Origin: CAZWVM01 sp964637705
Lineage (GTDB): Bacteria > UBA8481
NCBI GenBank assembly: GCA_964637705.1
Contig: CAZWVM010000129.1
Location: 1 to 10,049 of the forward strand
Direction: 5' to 3'
DNA: 10,049 nt
Shown here: positions 1 through 6,204 of the stretch, piece after piece
Layout of the letters: the number at the start of each line of letters is the position of its first letter
Numbering within the stretch: the first letter of the stretch is position 1
Notes under the pieces: generated by a model
What the model saw: the letters and a program-made list of their open reading frames with translations, nothing else
Databases searched by the model: none
Told to the model about the DNA's origin: nothing
Made by a program: the position numbers and the translations under genes

Positions 1-103
1 AGCCCGTCACGTGGAAGTTGTACTTCTCGACGAGATACTTCGCGACCGTGGTCTTCCCGGTCCGCATCCGGCCCGCGATGCCCAGCTTGATGACTCCGCT
101 CAT
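1..103 (-). CDS. P-loop nucleotide kinase / ATPase, N-terminal fragment
   Basis: Only the first 34 codons lie in the window; the gene runs off the left edge. The start ATG at 103 is preceded by AAGGGAGA with 5 nt between GGGAG and the ATG, a good ribosome-binding site. The visible peptide has a beta-strand (residues 5-10) leading into a complete Walker A motif, GRMRTGKT (residues 11-18, lysine 17), and then a helix. This arrangement is typical of small nucleotide kinases of the adenylate/dNMP/dephospho-CoA kinase fold, which transfer phosphate from ATP to a nucleotide in the cytoplasm. I favour a deoxynucleoside monophosphate kinase-like protein or a generic AAA-type ATPase, but the substrate-binding part is missing, so the exact activity is not shown. 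It has its own promoter and so is probably transcribed apart from the genes upstream. Confidence 0.75.
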   Translation of the reverse strand, partial: MSGVIKLGIAGRMRTGKTTVAKYLVEKYNFHVTG

Positions 104-135
104 GGTCTCTCCCTTACGGCGTTCGTTTCGATGCG

Positions 136-163
136 ACGATATACTCCCGGCGGCGCGTGTCAA
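136..163 (-). promoter_or_regulatory. Sigma70-type promoter for the P-loop kinase gene
   Basis: On the minus strand a perfect -35 hexamer TTGACA (163 to 158) is followed after 16 bp by TATCGT (141 to 136), which matches four of six positions of the -10 consensus. Transcription would begin near 129, leaving a leader of about 26 nt that contains the ribosome-binding site of the gene starting at 103. The perfect -35 and correct spacing in an otherwise GC-rich gap make this a convincing housekeeping promoter. Confidence 0.6.
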
Positions 164-191
164 ACGCGCTCCGCGCAGGGAGACGCCCCTC

Positions 192-200
192 TGTGGATAA
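192..200 (-). promoter_or_regulatory. Single perfect DnaA box
   Basis: The minus strand reads TTATCCACA, identical to the strong DnaA-box sequence. It lies 28 bp upstream of the -35 hexamer of the promoter at 136-163. No second box or AT-rich unwinding region is nearby, so it is not an origin. If functional it would be a regulatory box allowing DnaA to influence transcription of the nucleotide-kinase gene. One 9-mer can also occur by chance. Confidence 0.4.
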
Positions 201-216
201 CGGGGATCCGGTGATC

Positions 217-228
217 GACCCCGGGGTC
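217..228. other. 12-bp perfect palindrome at the end of the amidase/PLD gene
   Basis: GACCCCGGGGTC is perfectly self-complementary and overlaps the last bases of the stop codon of the large amidase/PLD gene. Just downstream on the minus strand (223 to 201) a second, bulged hairpin could form. No T-run follows, so an ordinary rho-independent terminator is not supported. It may only slow 3' decay of the transcript or be incidental in GC-rich DNA. Confidence 0.25.
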
Positions 229-3200
229 AGCGCCCGATCGCGTAGTATCCTTCGAAGGTCTGCATGTATTCCGCGGCGACTTTCGGCGAGGTCAGAACCA
301 TCATCACCTCGTCGTTGCGCGAGGCCGCCGACCGGGTCCAGTTCGTCGAGCCCGTGATGACGGTCGCGTTCGAAGAGCCGGGATCGACGACCAGGAACTT
401 GTTGTGCATGAGCCCGTTGTCGCCGTCCTTCTTCACGTCGAGCCCGTTCTCACGGAGGCCGTTGACGGCGGAGAGTTCGGAGAGAGCCTGCCACGCGTCG
501 GCGACTCCGCGCACGCGGACGCCGCGGGCCTTCGCGCGTTCGAGCGCGGCGGCGACGTCAGGATCCGTGAAGGTGTAGATCGCGAAGGCGATCTCCGTCT
601 GCGCCGCGTCGATCGCCTCGACGACCCGGGTGCGCAGGGCGGCGTTCGGGGAGAAGAGCACCTCCACGTCCACTGCGCCCGCGACCGCGTCCACCGCGAT
701 GCGGTTGCGGATCGCGCTGAAGATCGCGGCGTCCATGCCGGGCACGTTCAGCAGATCCTCGATCACGCTGAAGTTCCCGTTCCTCTTCCGCTCGTCCACG
801 ATCTTCTGCGCCAGTTCCTCGGAGACGCCGGGAAGCCTGGCGAGAGTGGAGGCGCGGGCGCGGTTGATGTCCACGAGATCGGACGGCAGGGAAATCTTCG
901 TGTGCGCGGTCAGCAGGGTTCCCTTGCCCGTTCCGAACTGCCCGTTCACCATGCGCTGGAATTCCTGGTTGAAGGCGGCGGCGAGCTCGGGGGATCTCAG
1001 CACGAGGACGTTGTTGGCGTTCTGGTAGGCGTCCTTCACCGTCATGTTCGCGGATCCGACCCAGACGGTGCGGTCATCGAGGATCACGAACTTTTCGTGC
1101 ATCAGCGCCTCTTCGTCGCGATTGTACTGGTCGTCGCGGATCACGGTGATGCCGGCCGCCTTGAGGCGGTCGGCGGCCGCGGCCGCGTTCGACCCGGCCT
1201 TCAGGTTCGCGCCCTCCAGGATCACCGTCACGTTCTCGGACCCGAGGTTCTCCGCCGCGGCCACCAGCGCGTCAACGACCTGCGGGGCGTCGAGCGCGTA
1301 GACGACGACCTTCACCGAGGAGGTAGCCGAGCGGATGAGCGTCGCGAGCTTCGATTCGATGTCGGAATTGGGATCTTCGTCCACGTCGTTCATCGAGACG
1401 GAAATCGTTCCGGACTGGCGCTCGACGTTCACGACGAGCGAGCCGGAAAGGGTCACCCGGACCCGCGAGCTGTCGGTCACGGTCACGGCGCGCGTCACCG
1501 TCACGGTCGAGTCGTTGCCGAACTCGACGTTGAAGCGCTGGGTCGCGAGCACGCGGTCGCCTTCCATCGCCGTGGCGGTGTAGGTGTGGACCGAGCCGGG
1601 CGAGACCGTGGTCGGGCCGTCGATGACGACGTACCGCTCCGTCCCGTCGTAAGTCCCGGCCGCGACGATCAGGGGGACGAGCGAGGCGCCGAGGGCCTGC
1701 GGAAGGGCGGCCGAGGGGAGAAGCGCCGCCAGGGCGAGGCCGCCCGCGGCGCGCACGGCGCTCGTCACCACGCGCCCCGAGGAATTGCCCGCGCCGGCCG
1801 TGCCGTCCCGGCCGCCGACGGCGGCGTTCGAGCTCTGCCACGAGGCGGCCACGCCGCCCGGCAGTTCCGGCCTCTTCCGCTCCATCGCCACGCCCTTCGC
1901 GTTGTTGATGCCCGCGAACCAGGCGCCGCCATTCTGGCCGATCCGATCCATGACGACCGTCCCGGAGGCCGTGGGACTGCCGGCCCAGAGCGTCACCACC
2001 TGCGCCGTCTGCGTCCAGGTCTGCGCATCGATCTCGTCCACCGTGATGCCGGTGAGCGCCCCGGCGTCCGCGGCGATGTAATACCCGCCCGCCTTGATGA
2101 TCGCCGGGCTGTTGATCACCACCTGCACCCTGTCGGTCGTCGCACCCGTGCCGGCCGTGATCCGCCAGTCGGCGATCGAGACGTCTCGCGAACTGCGGTT
2201 GTGCAGCTCGATGTATTCCGTGCCGTCCCACATCAGCTCGTTGATCACGATGTCACCGGCCTGCGGTCCCGCGGGCAGGGGAGAGAGGGCGAAGGAGTTC
2301 CACCACGTCGCCCCCGCCTCCACCGTCTTCGCGCTCGCGTTCGCGCTGTAACCGCTCTTCGCGGCGGTCACGGTGTACTGGCCGGGCGAGAGGTTGTCGA
2401 AGCGGTAGAGGCCGGTCGCGGAGGTGAAGACCTTCGCGCCGCCCGGCGAGAGCACGGCCTCGGCACCGATCAGCTTCGCTCCCGTCAAGAGGTCCGTCAG
2501 GATGCCGACCAGCGAGCCGGTCCTTGGAAGCGCCGCCACGTCGACGACGAAAGGCGTGAGGGGAGAGACGGAGGGGAGACGGCCCTGGTTGGCCACGCCC
2601 GAATTGTCGGCCGCCTCGACGTAGTATTCGACGCCGGCGGGCGTGACCGTGGCGGCGGGGATCGTGGCCGTGTAGATCTCGCCCGCGCCCTTCGCCATCG
2701 CGACGGTCGTCCAGATCGTCGTCCCGCGCTTGCGATAAGAGAGGGACACGGACTTGACCCCGGAGGCGTCCGTCACCGTCGCCGCGACCTGGATCGCGGC
2801 TGCCTCCTGGGCCTGGGTCACCGCGGAGTGCGAAATCGTGGGCGGTTCGGCGTCGGCGGGAGCCGTCTTGCCGAGGTGCGCCATGATGCCCCGGTAGATC
2901 GCGTCGGCGGCCGCGTTCAGGTGCGCCGTGTTCTTCAGGCGCGTCTCCTCGGCCGGGTTCGAGATGAAGGTGTTCTCGATCAGCTGGGCGGGCATGTTCG
3001 ACTCCCGCACCATGTGGAAATTGTCCTTGTGAACGCCGCGCACGGCGCAGTTGGTCGAGACGACTCCGATCTTGTGGTAGGCGTCCAGTTCGTCGACCGT
3101 CTTGGAGGCCATGTTGATGGAGTTCTGGGAGGCCGAAGTGTAGACGTGCGAACCGGTGTAATTCGCCGAGGTCGACGAGGAGGCGTTCTGGTGGACGGAG

Positions 3201-3553
3201 ACGAGGCGGTCGACGGCGAGAGAATTGGCGAGGTTGGTGCGACCCGAGAGAGAGACGAAGACGTTGCTCGCGCGCGTCATGTAGACGGTCGCCCCCTGGG
3301 CCTCCAGGAGCGTCTTCACCCTCTGAGAGATCGCCAGGACGCAATCGGCCTCCCGAAGACCCGTGGGACCGACGGCGCCCGGGTCGCCCGGGGATCCGTT
3401 GTAAGTCTGGCCGGCGACGCCGCCATGACCGGGGTCGAGCGCGATCTTGATGCCGGTCAGCGGGGCGGCCTCCGTTGCGCCCGCGGCGAGAAGGAGAGCC
3501 AGTCCCAGAAGAGCCACGCACCTGTTCCCAGGTCTTCCCAGCCCAAAGATCAT
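227..3553 (-). CDS. Secreted amidase / lamin-tail / PLD-HhH-PLD multidomain protein
   Basis: This 1108-residue exported protein begins with a signal peptide (about 1-30). Residues 34-230 form an N-acetylmuramoyl-L-alanine amidase (Amidase_3) with the zinc ligands in place: His43 in DPGHGG, Glu68 and His121, plus catalytic Glu193 in LIENTF. It should cut the stem peptide from peptidoglycan. A beta-sandwich (238-340), a carboxypeptidase-regulatory-like domain (346-415) and a lamin-tail domain (433-575) follow. A hydrophobic segment (600-632) and an Ig-like stretch lead to PLD domain 1 with MHEKFVILDD (His819, Lys821, Asp826) and GSAN. Next come a ComEA-like helix-hairpin-helix region (893-952) and PLD domain 2 with MHNKFLVVD (His1050, Lys1052, Asp1057) and GSTNWT. 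Two intact HKD motifs predict a phosphodiesterase, and the HhH region suggests DNA as substrate; this part is inference. The ATG at 3553 has GGCGGAG upstream and overlaps the previous stop as ATGA. An in-frame extension upstream would lie inside the neighbouring gene and lacks export features. Confidence 0.9.
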   Translation of the reverse strand: MIFGLGRPGNRCVALLGLALLLAAGATEAAPLTGIKIALDPGHGGVAGQTYNGSPGDPGAVGPTGLREADCVLAISQRVKTLLEAQGATVYMTRASNVFVSLSGRTNLANSLAVDRLVSVHQNASSSTSANYTGSHVYTSASQNSINMASKTVDELDAYHKIGVVSTNCAVRGVHKDNFHMVRESNMPAQLIENTFISNPAEETRLKNTAHLNAAADAIYRGIMAHLGKTAPADAEPPTISHSAVTQAQEAAAIQVAATVTDASGVKSVSLSYRKRGTTIWTTVAMAKGAGEIYTATIPAATVTPAGVEYYVEAADNSGVANQGRLPSVSPLTPFVVDVAALPRTGSLVGILTDLLTGAKLIGAEAVLSPGGAKVFTSATGLYRFDNLSPGQYTVTAAKSGYSANASAKTVEAGATWWNSFALSPLPAGPQAGDIVINELMWDGTEYIELHNRSSRDVSIADWRITAGTGATTDRVQVVINSPAIIKAGGYYIAADAGALTGITVDEIDAQTWTQTAQVVTLWAGSPTASGTVVMDRIGQNGGAWFAGINNAKGVAMERKRPELPGGVAASWQSSNAAVGGRDGTAGAGNSSGRVVTSAVRAAGGLALAALLPSAALPQALGASLVPLIVAAGTYDGTERYVVIDGPTTVSPGSVHTYTATAMEGDRVLATQRFNVEFGNDSTVTVTRAVTVTDSSRVRVTLSGSLVVNVERQSGTISVSMNDVDEDPNSDIESKLATLIRSATSSVKVVVYALDAPQVVDALVAAAENLGSENVTVILEGANLKAGSNAAAAADRLKAAGITVIRDDQYNRDEEALMHEKFVILDDRTVWVGSANMTVKDAYQNANNVLVLRSPELAAAFNQEFQRMVNGQFGTGKGTLLTAHTKISLPSDLVDINRARASTLARLPGVSEELAQKIVDERKRNGNFSVIEDLLNVPGMDAAIFSAIRNRIAVDAVAGAVDVEVLFSPNAALRTRVVEAIDAAQTEIAFAIYTFTDPDVAAALERAKARGVRVRGVADAWQALSELSAVNGLRENGLDVKKDGDNGLMHNKFLVVDPGSSNATVITGSTNWTRSAASRNDEVMMVLTSPKVAAEYMQTFEGYYAIGR

Positions 3554-4506
3554 CGAATCTCCGCCTTCCTGATCGTGCCGTCGTTGAGCACGCTGTAATA
3601 GATCACGTTCGCTTCCGGCCAGTTCAGTTCCGCCTCGATCTCGGCCGGGGTTTCCGTCGCGCGACGAGGCGTCGCGCCCGGAGAGGTGAGATCGAGGATG
3701 TAGATGTCTCCCTCGCGCGAGTCGTCGTGACCGCGGTCGGTGTGCCGGCAATAGGCGATGCGCGTCCCGTCGGGCGACCAGACGGGGGAGACGCCGCCGG
3801 CGAGAGGACGCCTATCGACCGGGACGGGATCGTCGAGATTCGCGACGTGGATCCCGTCGGCCCATTCGTAGAGAAAACGCGTTTCGTCAGGAGAAAGAAG
3901 GGGAGCATACCCGCCGCCCCTCGTCAGCTGTCTCGGTTCGCCTTCACCATCTTCCAGCCAGACGTCGCCGTCGCGCTCGAAGAGGATCTTGCCGGATGGG
4001 GGCAGGGGAGTCGCGAGCGGAAACTTTCTCCTGATGAGACTCCCCTCCCACGCGACGAAAACTTCCAGTTCGGATCCGAGGGAACGCCAGCCGGGGCGGC
4101 CGAGCCCGGGCATGTAATCCGTGATCCGCTCGGTTGTGCGCTTCTCCAGGTCGGCGACCATGAGAGCGAATCGCCGCGGAATCTCCGGTTCGTCCTTCTC
4201 GATGCGGAACGCCAGGTATCGCCCGCCCGGGGCCCATGCCAGGAATCGTTCCGCGAGCTTGCCTCCGTAGGCTTCCCAATCCTCGCCGCTGGGCAACCGG
4301 ACGCGGACACCGCGGCCCTCGCGGGACGTGAAGGCGAGCGCCGTGCCGACTCCGCCGGCGAGCGCCGGAGCGGCGGGCGCGGCGGAATCCGTGCCGGTCT
4401 GGACGACAACCTCGACGCGGTTGAGAGAGTTCGGGGCCGTGGCGAGATAATAGGCGCCCAGGAAGAGGGCGAGGACGAGGAAGCTGATGACGGCGACGAC
4501 TTTCAT
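3550..4506 (-). CDS. Membrane-anchored PD40/TolB-like beta-propeller protein
   Basis: This 318-residue protein has an uncleaved-looking N-terminal membrane segment (about residues 3-23), then a flexible Ala/Pro-rich stretch (40-52) and an exported domain made of PD40-type blades. Four blade motifs are visible: FLAWAPGGRYLAF (88-100), LLSPDETRFLYEW (203-215), PVWSPDGTRIAYC (241-253) and LNWPEANVIYYSV (294-306). Such propellers, as in TolB, usually bind proteins or ligands in the periplasm; no catalytic residues are evident. Its stop overlaps the start of the large amidase/PLD gene (ATGA), so the two are translated together and the proteins may act together at the cell envelope. That partnership is inferred from gene order. 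No strong ribosome-binding site precedes the ATG; a perfect palindrome sits there instead. It is too short for full-length TolB and lacks the TolB N-terminal domain. Confidence 0.8.
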   Translation of the reverse strand: MKVVAVISFLVLALFLGAYYLATAPNSLNRVEVVVQTGTDSAAPAAPALAGGVGTALAFTSREGRGVRVRLPSGEDWEAYGGKLAERFLAWAPGGRYLAFRIEKDEPEIPRRFALMVADLEKRTTERITDYMPGLGRPGWRSLGSELEVFVAWEGSLIRRKFPLATPLPPSGKILFERDGDVWLEDGEGEPRQLTRGGGYAPLLSPDETRFLYEWADGIHVANLDDPVPVDRRPLAGGVSPVWSPDGTRIAYCRHTDRGHDDSREGDIYILDLTSPGATPRRATETPAEIEAELNWPEANVIYYSVLNDGTIRKAEIR

Positions 4507-4507
4507 T

Positions 4508-4523
4508 CTTCGTTTAAACGAAG
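4508..4523. promoter_or_regulatory. 16-bp perfect palindrome just before the propeller gene
   Basis: CTTCGTTTAAACGAAG is a perfect 16-bp palindrome ending one base before the start codon of the propeller gene. As DNA it could be an operator for a dimeric regulator. As RNA it could fold as a five-pair stem (CUUCG/CGAAG) with a UUUAAA loop directly against the start codon, in place of a normal ribosome-binding site. Either would control the propeller-amidase/PLD pair. Which one, if any, is not shown. Confidence 0.4.
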
Positions 4524-4555
4524 CAGGAGAGCCTACGGGAAAGTCAAGGCCTTGT

Positions 4556-4648
4556 CTTTACATAATTGGGGGTTTTGCACAGAAAAAGCGTGGAATGGCG
4601 ACTCCCGTCCCGGTCAACCAAACTACCTATAAGATACATTATGTAAAG
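4556..4648. repeat. 11-bp inverted repeat spanning an AT-rich upstream region
   Basis: CTTTACATAAT at 4556-4566 is repeated in exact inverted orientation at 4638-4648, with 71 bp between. Each arm is itself nearly palindromic (TTACATAA versus TTATGTAA). The repeat sits in the 176-bp gap between the molybdopterin synthase and the propeller gene, which is visibly richer in A and T than the genes around it. It probably holds the promoter of the propeller-amidase pair. On the minus strand one candidate is TTTACA (4647 to 4642), 16 bp, TAGTTT; it is weak, and I cannot choose between several alternatives. Paired operators for one regulator are a reasonable reading. No target duplication flanks the repeat, so a miniature transposon is not supported. 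Confidence 0.4.
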
Positions 4649-4682
4649 TTAAACACAGGGGAGGACCGACAGGGGGTTTTCG

Positions 4683-5357
4683 TCAGCCCCCGCCCTCTCC
4701 GAGCCAGACCCGCTCCTCCCGCCCGTTGACGATCCTGACCTCGTGCTTCCAGATCGGAACGCTCCGCTTCAGTTCTTCCAGCAGCCACGCGTTCGCTTCG
4801 TAGGCGGGCAGGCGATGCGCGGCCGAGACCGCGATGGCAACCGAGATTTCACCGACCTTGAGGAGCCCGGTCCTGTGGCGAATGAAGATCCGGTCGACGG
4901 CGAAGCGCTGGCGGGCCTCGGCGATCAGGCGCTCGAGCTCGGTCACCGCCATCCCGGATTTCGCCTCGTATTCGATGGCGGCGACGCATTGCCCTGCGTT
5001 GGCGCAGCGGACGGTGCCCAGGAACGTAACGATCGCCCCGGCCGCCTCTGATGCGACCGCTTTGGCGGCCTCGGTGGCGTCCACCGGGTCGGGACCGACC
5101 ACGGCCGACGGAAGCCCGCCCGAGACGGGCGGAAGGATCGAGAGAACGTCGCCGGCGGACAGGGGAGTTTCGGGTGTGACGTAACCGTCGTTCACGGCCA
5201 GGCGACTGGACTCGAGGACGAGCGCGGCCTCGGGATGAAGGACACTCAATTCCCGGATCACATCGGAGGCGAGACTCCCCTCGCGAACCTCGAAATCACT
5301 TGAACTGAAACCGAGCCGCTCGCGCGCGGACGCAAAGGCCTCGAGGACGATCTTCAT
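4683..5357 (-). CDS. MoaD-MoaE fused molybdopterin synthase
   Basis: This 224-residue protein contains both subunits of molybdopterin synthase, the cytoplasmic enzyme that puts two sulfurs into cyclic pyranopterin monophosphate during molybdenum-cofactor synthesis. Residues 1-81 are a MoaD ubiquitin-like domain ending in ILPPVSGG, with the sulfur-carrying Gly-Gly at 80-81. Residues from about 90 to the end are MoaE: GAIVTFLGTVR (Arg117), an HRTG motif near 161-164, and two lysines seven residues apart (Lys197 and Lys204 in EELKRSVPIWKHE), which match the catalytic pair of MoaE. The Gly-Gly is internal and must be freed by cleavage to become a thiocarboxylate; the mycobacterial MoaX fusion is processed this way. 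The start at 5357 overlaps the ferredoxin stop (ATGA). The bases before it resemble anti-Shine-Dalgarno sequence, so translation probably depends on coupling. No MoaA, MoaB or MoaC gene is present here. Confidence 0.92.
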   Translation of the reverse strand: MKIVLEAFASARERLGFSSSDFEVREGSLASDVIRELSVLHPEAALVLESSRLAVNDGYVTPETPLSAGDVLSILPPVSGGLPSAVVGPDPVDATEAAKAVASEAAGAIVTFLGTVRCANAGQCVAAIEYEAKSGMAVTELERLIAEARQRFAVDRIFIRHRTGLLKVGEISVAIAVSAAHRLPAYEANAWLLEELKRSVPIWKHEVRIVNGREERVWLGEGGG

Positions 5358-5653
5358 CGCGGCAGGAGGAGCCGTTCGACCGTGCGCCCGTTCACGATAT
5401 GCTCGCGAACGATCTCCTCGACGTCCGTTTCGGTCACGTGCCCGTACCACGTTCCCACCGGGTAGATGACGACGGTCGGTCCCTGCGCGCACTGTCCCAG
5501 GCATCCGGCGCGATTGACGCGGATCGTCCCGCGGTCGGCGCCGGCGCGGTCGAGCGCCGCCTTGAAGGATTCGACGAGCGCGGTGCCCCGGCAGGACGGT
5601 TTTCCGTCCCTCTCGTTCGTGCAGACGAAGATATGAAGGCTGGGAACCGGCAT
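5354..5653 (-). CDS. Thioredoxin-like [2Fe-2S] ferredoxin
   Basis: A 99-residue protein of the thioredoxin-fold [2Fe-2S] ferredoxin family, a cytoplasmic electron carrier related to the Aquifex and clostridial 2Fe-2S proteins and the NuoE C-terminal domain. The four cluster ligands are seen as Cys11 in FVCTNER, Cys21, and Cys51 and Cys55 in AGCLGQC, the spacing expected for the family. The motif GPTVVIYP and a tyrosine-bearing loop (GTWYGHVT) follow, as usual in this family. The start at 5653 has GGGGAG three bases upstream and lies 8 nt after the preceding stop; a longer in-frame start would overlap the upstream gene and add an Arg-rich shadow sequence. Its stop overlaps the start of the MoaD-MoaE gene, so the two are co-translated. 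An electron-transfer role near molybdenum-cofactor enzymes is plausible, but the partner is not identified. Confidence 0.9.
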   Translation of the reverse strand: MPVPSLHIFVCTNERDGKPSCRGTALVESFKAALDRAGADRGTIRVNRAGCLGQCAQGPTVVIYPVGTWYGHVTETDVEEIVREHIVNGRTVERLLLPR

Positions 5654-5661
5654 GCTCTCCC

Positions 5662-6189
5662 CTATCTCCCGGACGTCCGCTTCCGCGCCGCCTCGACGAT
5701 CACGGACATCGCCTGGGGCAGGTCGGAATCGCCGAAGACCTCGACGATCCGCATGTCCCACGCGCGCGCCTCCGGGAGTCGACGCTCGGCGCGGCAGGCC
5801 TCCGAGAGGCTCTTATAGGCCCTGAGAGCCTCGAAATCGCCCCCGTTCAGGGCCGGGATATTCGTCCACTCCGCGATCGCCGCGTTGGTGTCGCCGGAGA
5901 GGATCAACAACTGCCCCGCGCCGTAGTGCGCCTCCCGCGAGAGATCAGGTTCAGCCGAGGTCAGCGCGGCCCGGTAGCGCTCCAGGGCGCGGGCCAGGAG
6001 AACCGTGTCGGTCGTGCCGTCCGCCCGCACGACGGCCGCATGCAGTGTCCTCGCCTGCTCGAGAATCAAGGCCGGCGGATCCGGCGGCGCGGGCGGCACG
6101 GGGCGATTCCGCCAGGCGTAGATCCCGGCGGCGAGGACGAGGACGGCCGCGAGCAGGGGAAGACGCAGATCCCTCCCCTGCCCGCTCAT
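5662..6189 (-). CDS. Membrane-anchored TPR-like helical protein
   Basis: This is a 175-residue protein of unknown function. It has a short cationic N-terminus, one membrane segment (about residues 11-26) and a proline-rich linker (30-39). A helical domain follows with tetratricopeptide-like pairs: around 64-76 (LLARALERYRAAL), 86-108 (EAHYGAGQLLILSGDTNAAI) and 118-148 (YKSLSEACRAERRLPEARAW). The GD-x3-A-x3-W pattern near 99-108 resembles the second helix of a TPR. Such domains usually mediate protein contacts; here it would face outside the cytoplasm if the N-terminus stays inside. It begins 15 nt after the second DUF4139 gene and ends 8 nt before the ferredoxin gene, consistent with one operon. 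No enzyme motif is seen. Confidence 0.75.
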   Translation of the reverse strand: MSGQGRDLRLPLLAAVLVLAAGIYAWRNRPVPPAPPDPPALILEQARTLHAAVVRADGTTDTVLLARALERYRAALTSAEPDLSREAHYGAGQLLILSGDTNAAIAEWTNIPALNGGDFEALRAYKSLSEACRAERRLPEARAWDMRIVEVFGDSDLPQAMSVIVEAARKRTSGR

Positions 6190-6204
6190 TCCGTTTCGCC
6201 CTGC

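Noticed and set aside
192..200. Replication origin
   Set aside because: Only one DnaA box, no AT-rich unwinding element, and neither dnaA nor dnaN is nearby.
404..3598. Very long plus-strand open frame opposite the amidase/PLD gene
   Set aside because: Its translation is an Arg/Gly/Asp/His/Val-rich sequence with no domain or export signal. It mirrors the minus-strand gene, whose zinc, HKD and HhH motifs are clear; long antisense frames are common in GC-rich DNA.
3554..3751. Longer N-terminus for the amidase/PLD gene
   Set aside because: The added 66 residues are Arg/Gly-rich, overlap the propeller gene in another frame and hide the signal peptide that begins at 3553.
4556..4648. Miniature inverted-repeat transposon
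   Set aside because: The arms are only 11 bp, there is no target duplication, and the interior has no further symmetry.
4568..4680. GGGGGTTTT occurring twice (4568-4576 and 4672-4680)
   Set aside because: A 9-base low-complexity direct repeat with no other context; too weak to interpret.
4672..4691. Terminator after MoaD-MoaE
   Set aside because: GGGGG and CCCCC could pair around a 10-base loop that contains the stop codon, but the stem is short and no T-run follows.
5358..5504. Longer N-terminus for MoaD-MoaE
   Set aside because: The extra residues lie in the ferredoxin gene in another frame and precede a normal MoaD N-terminus.
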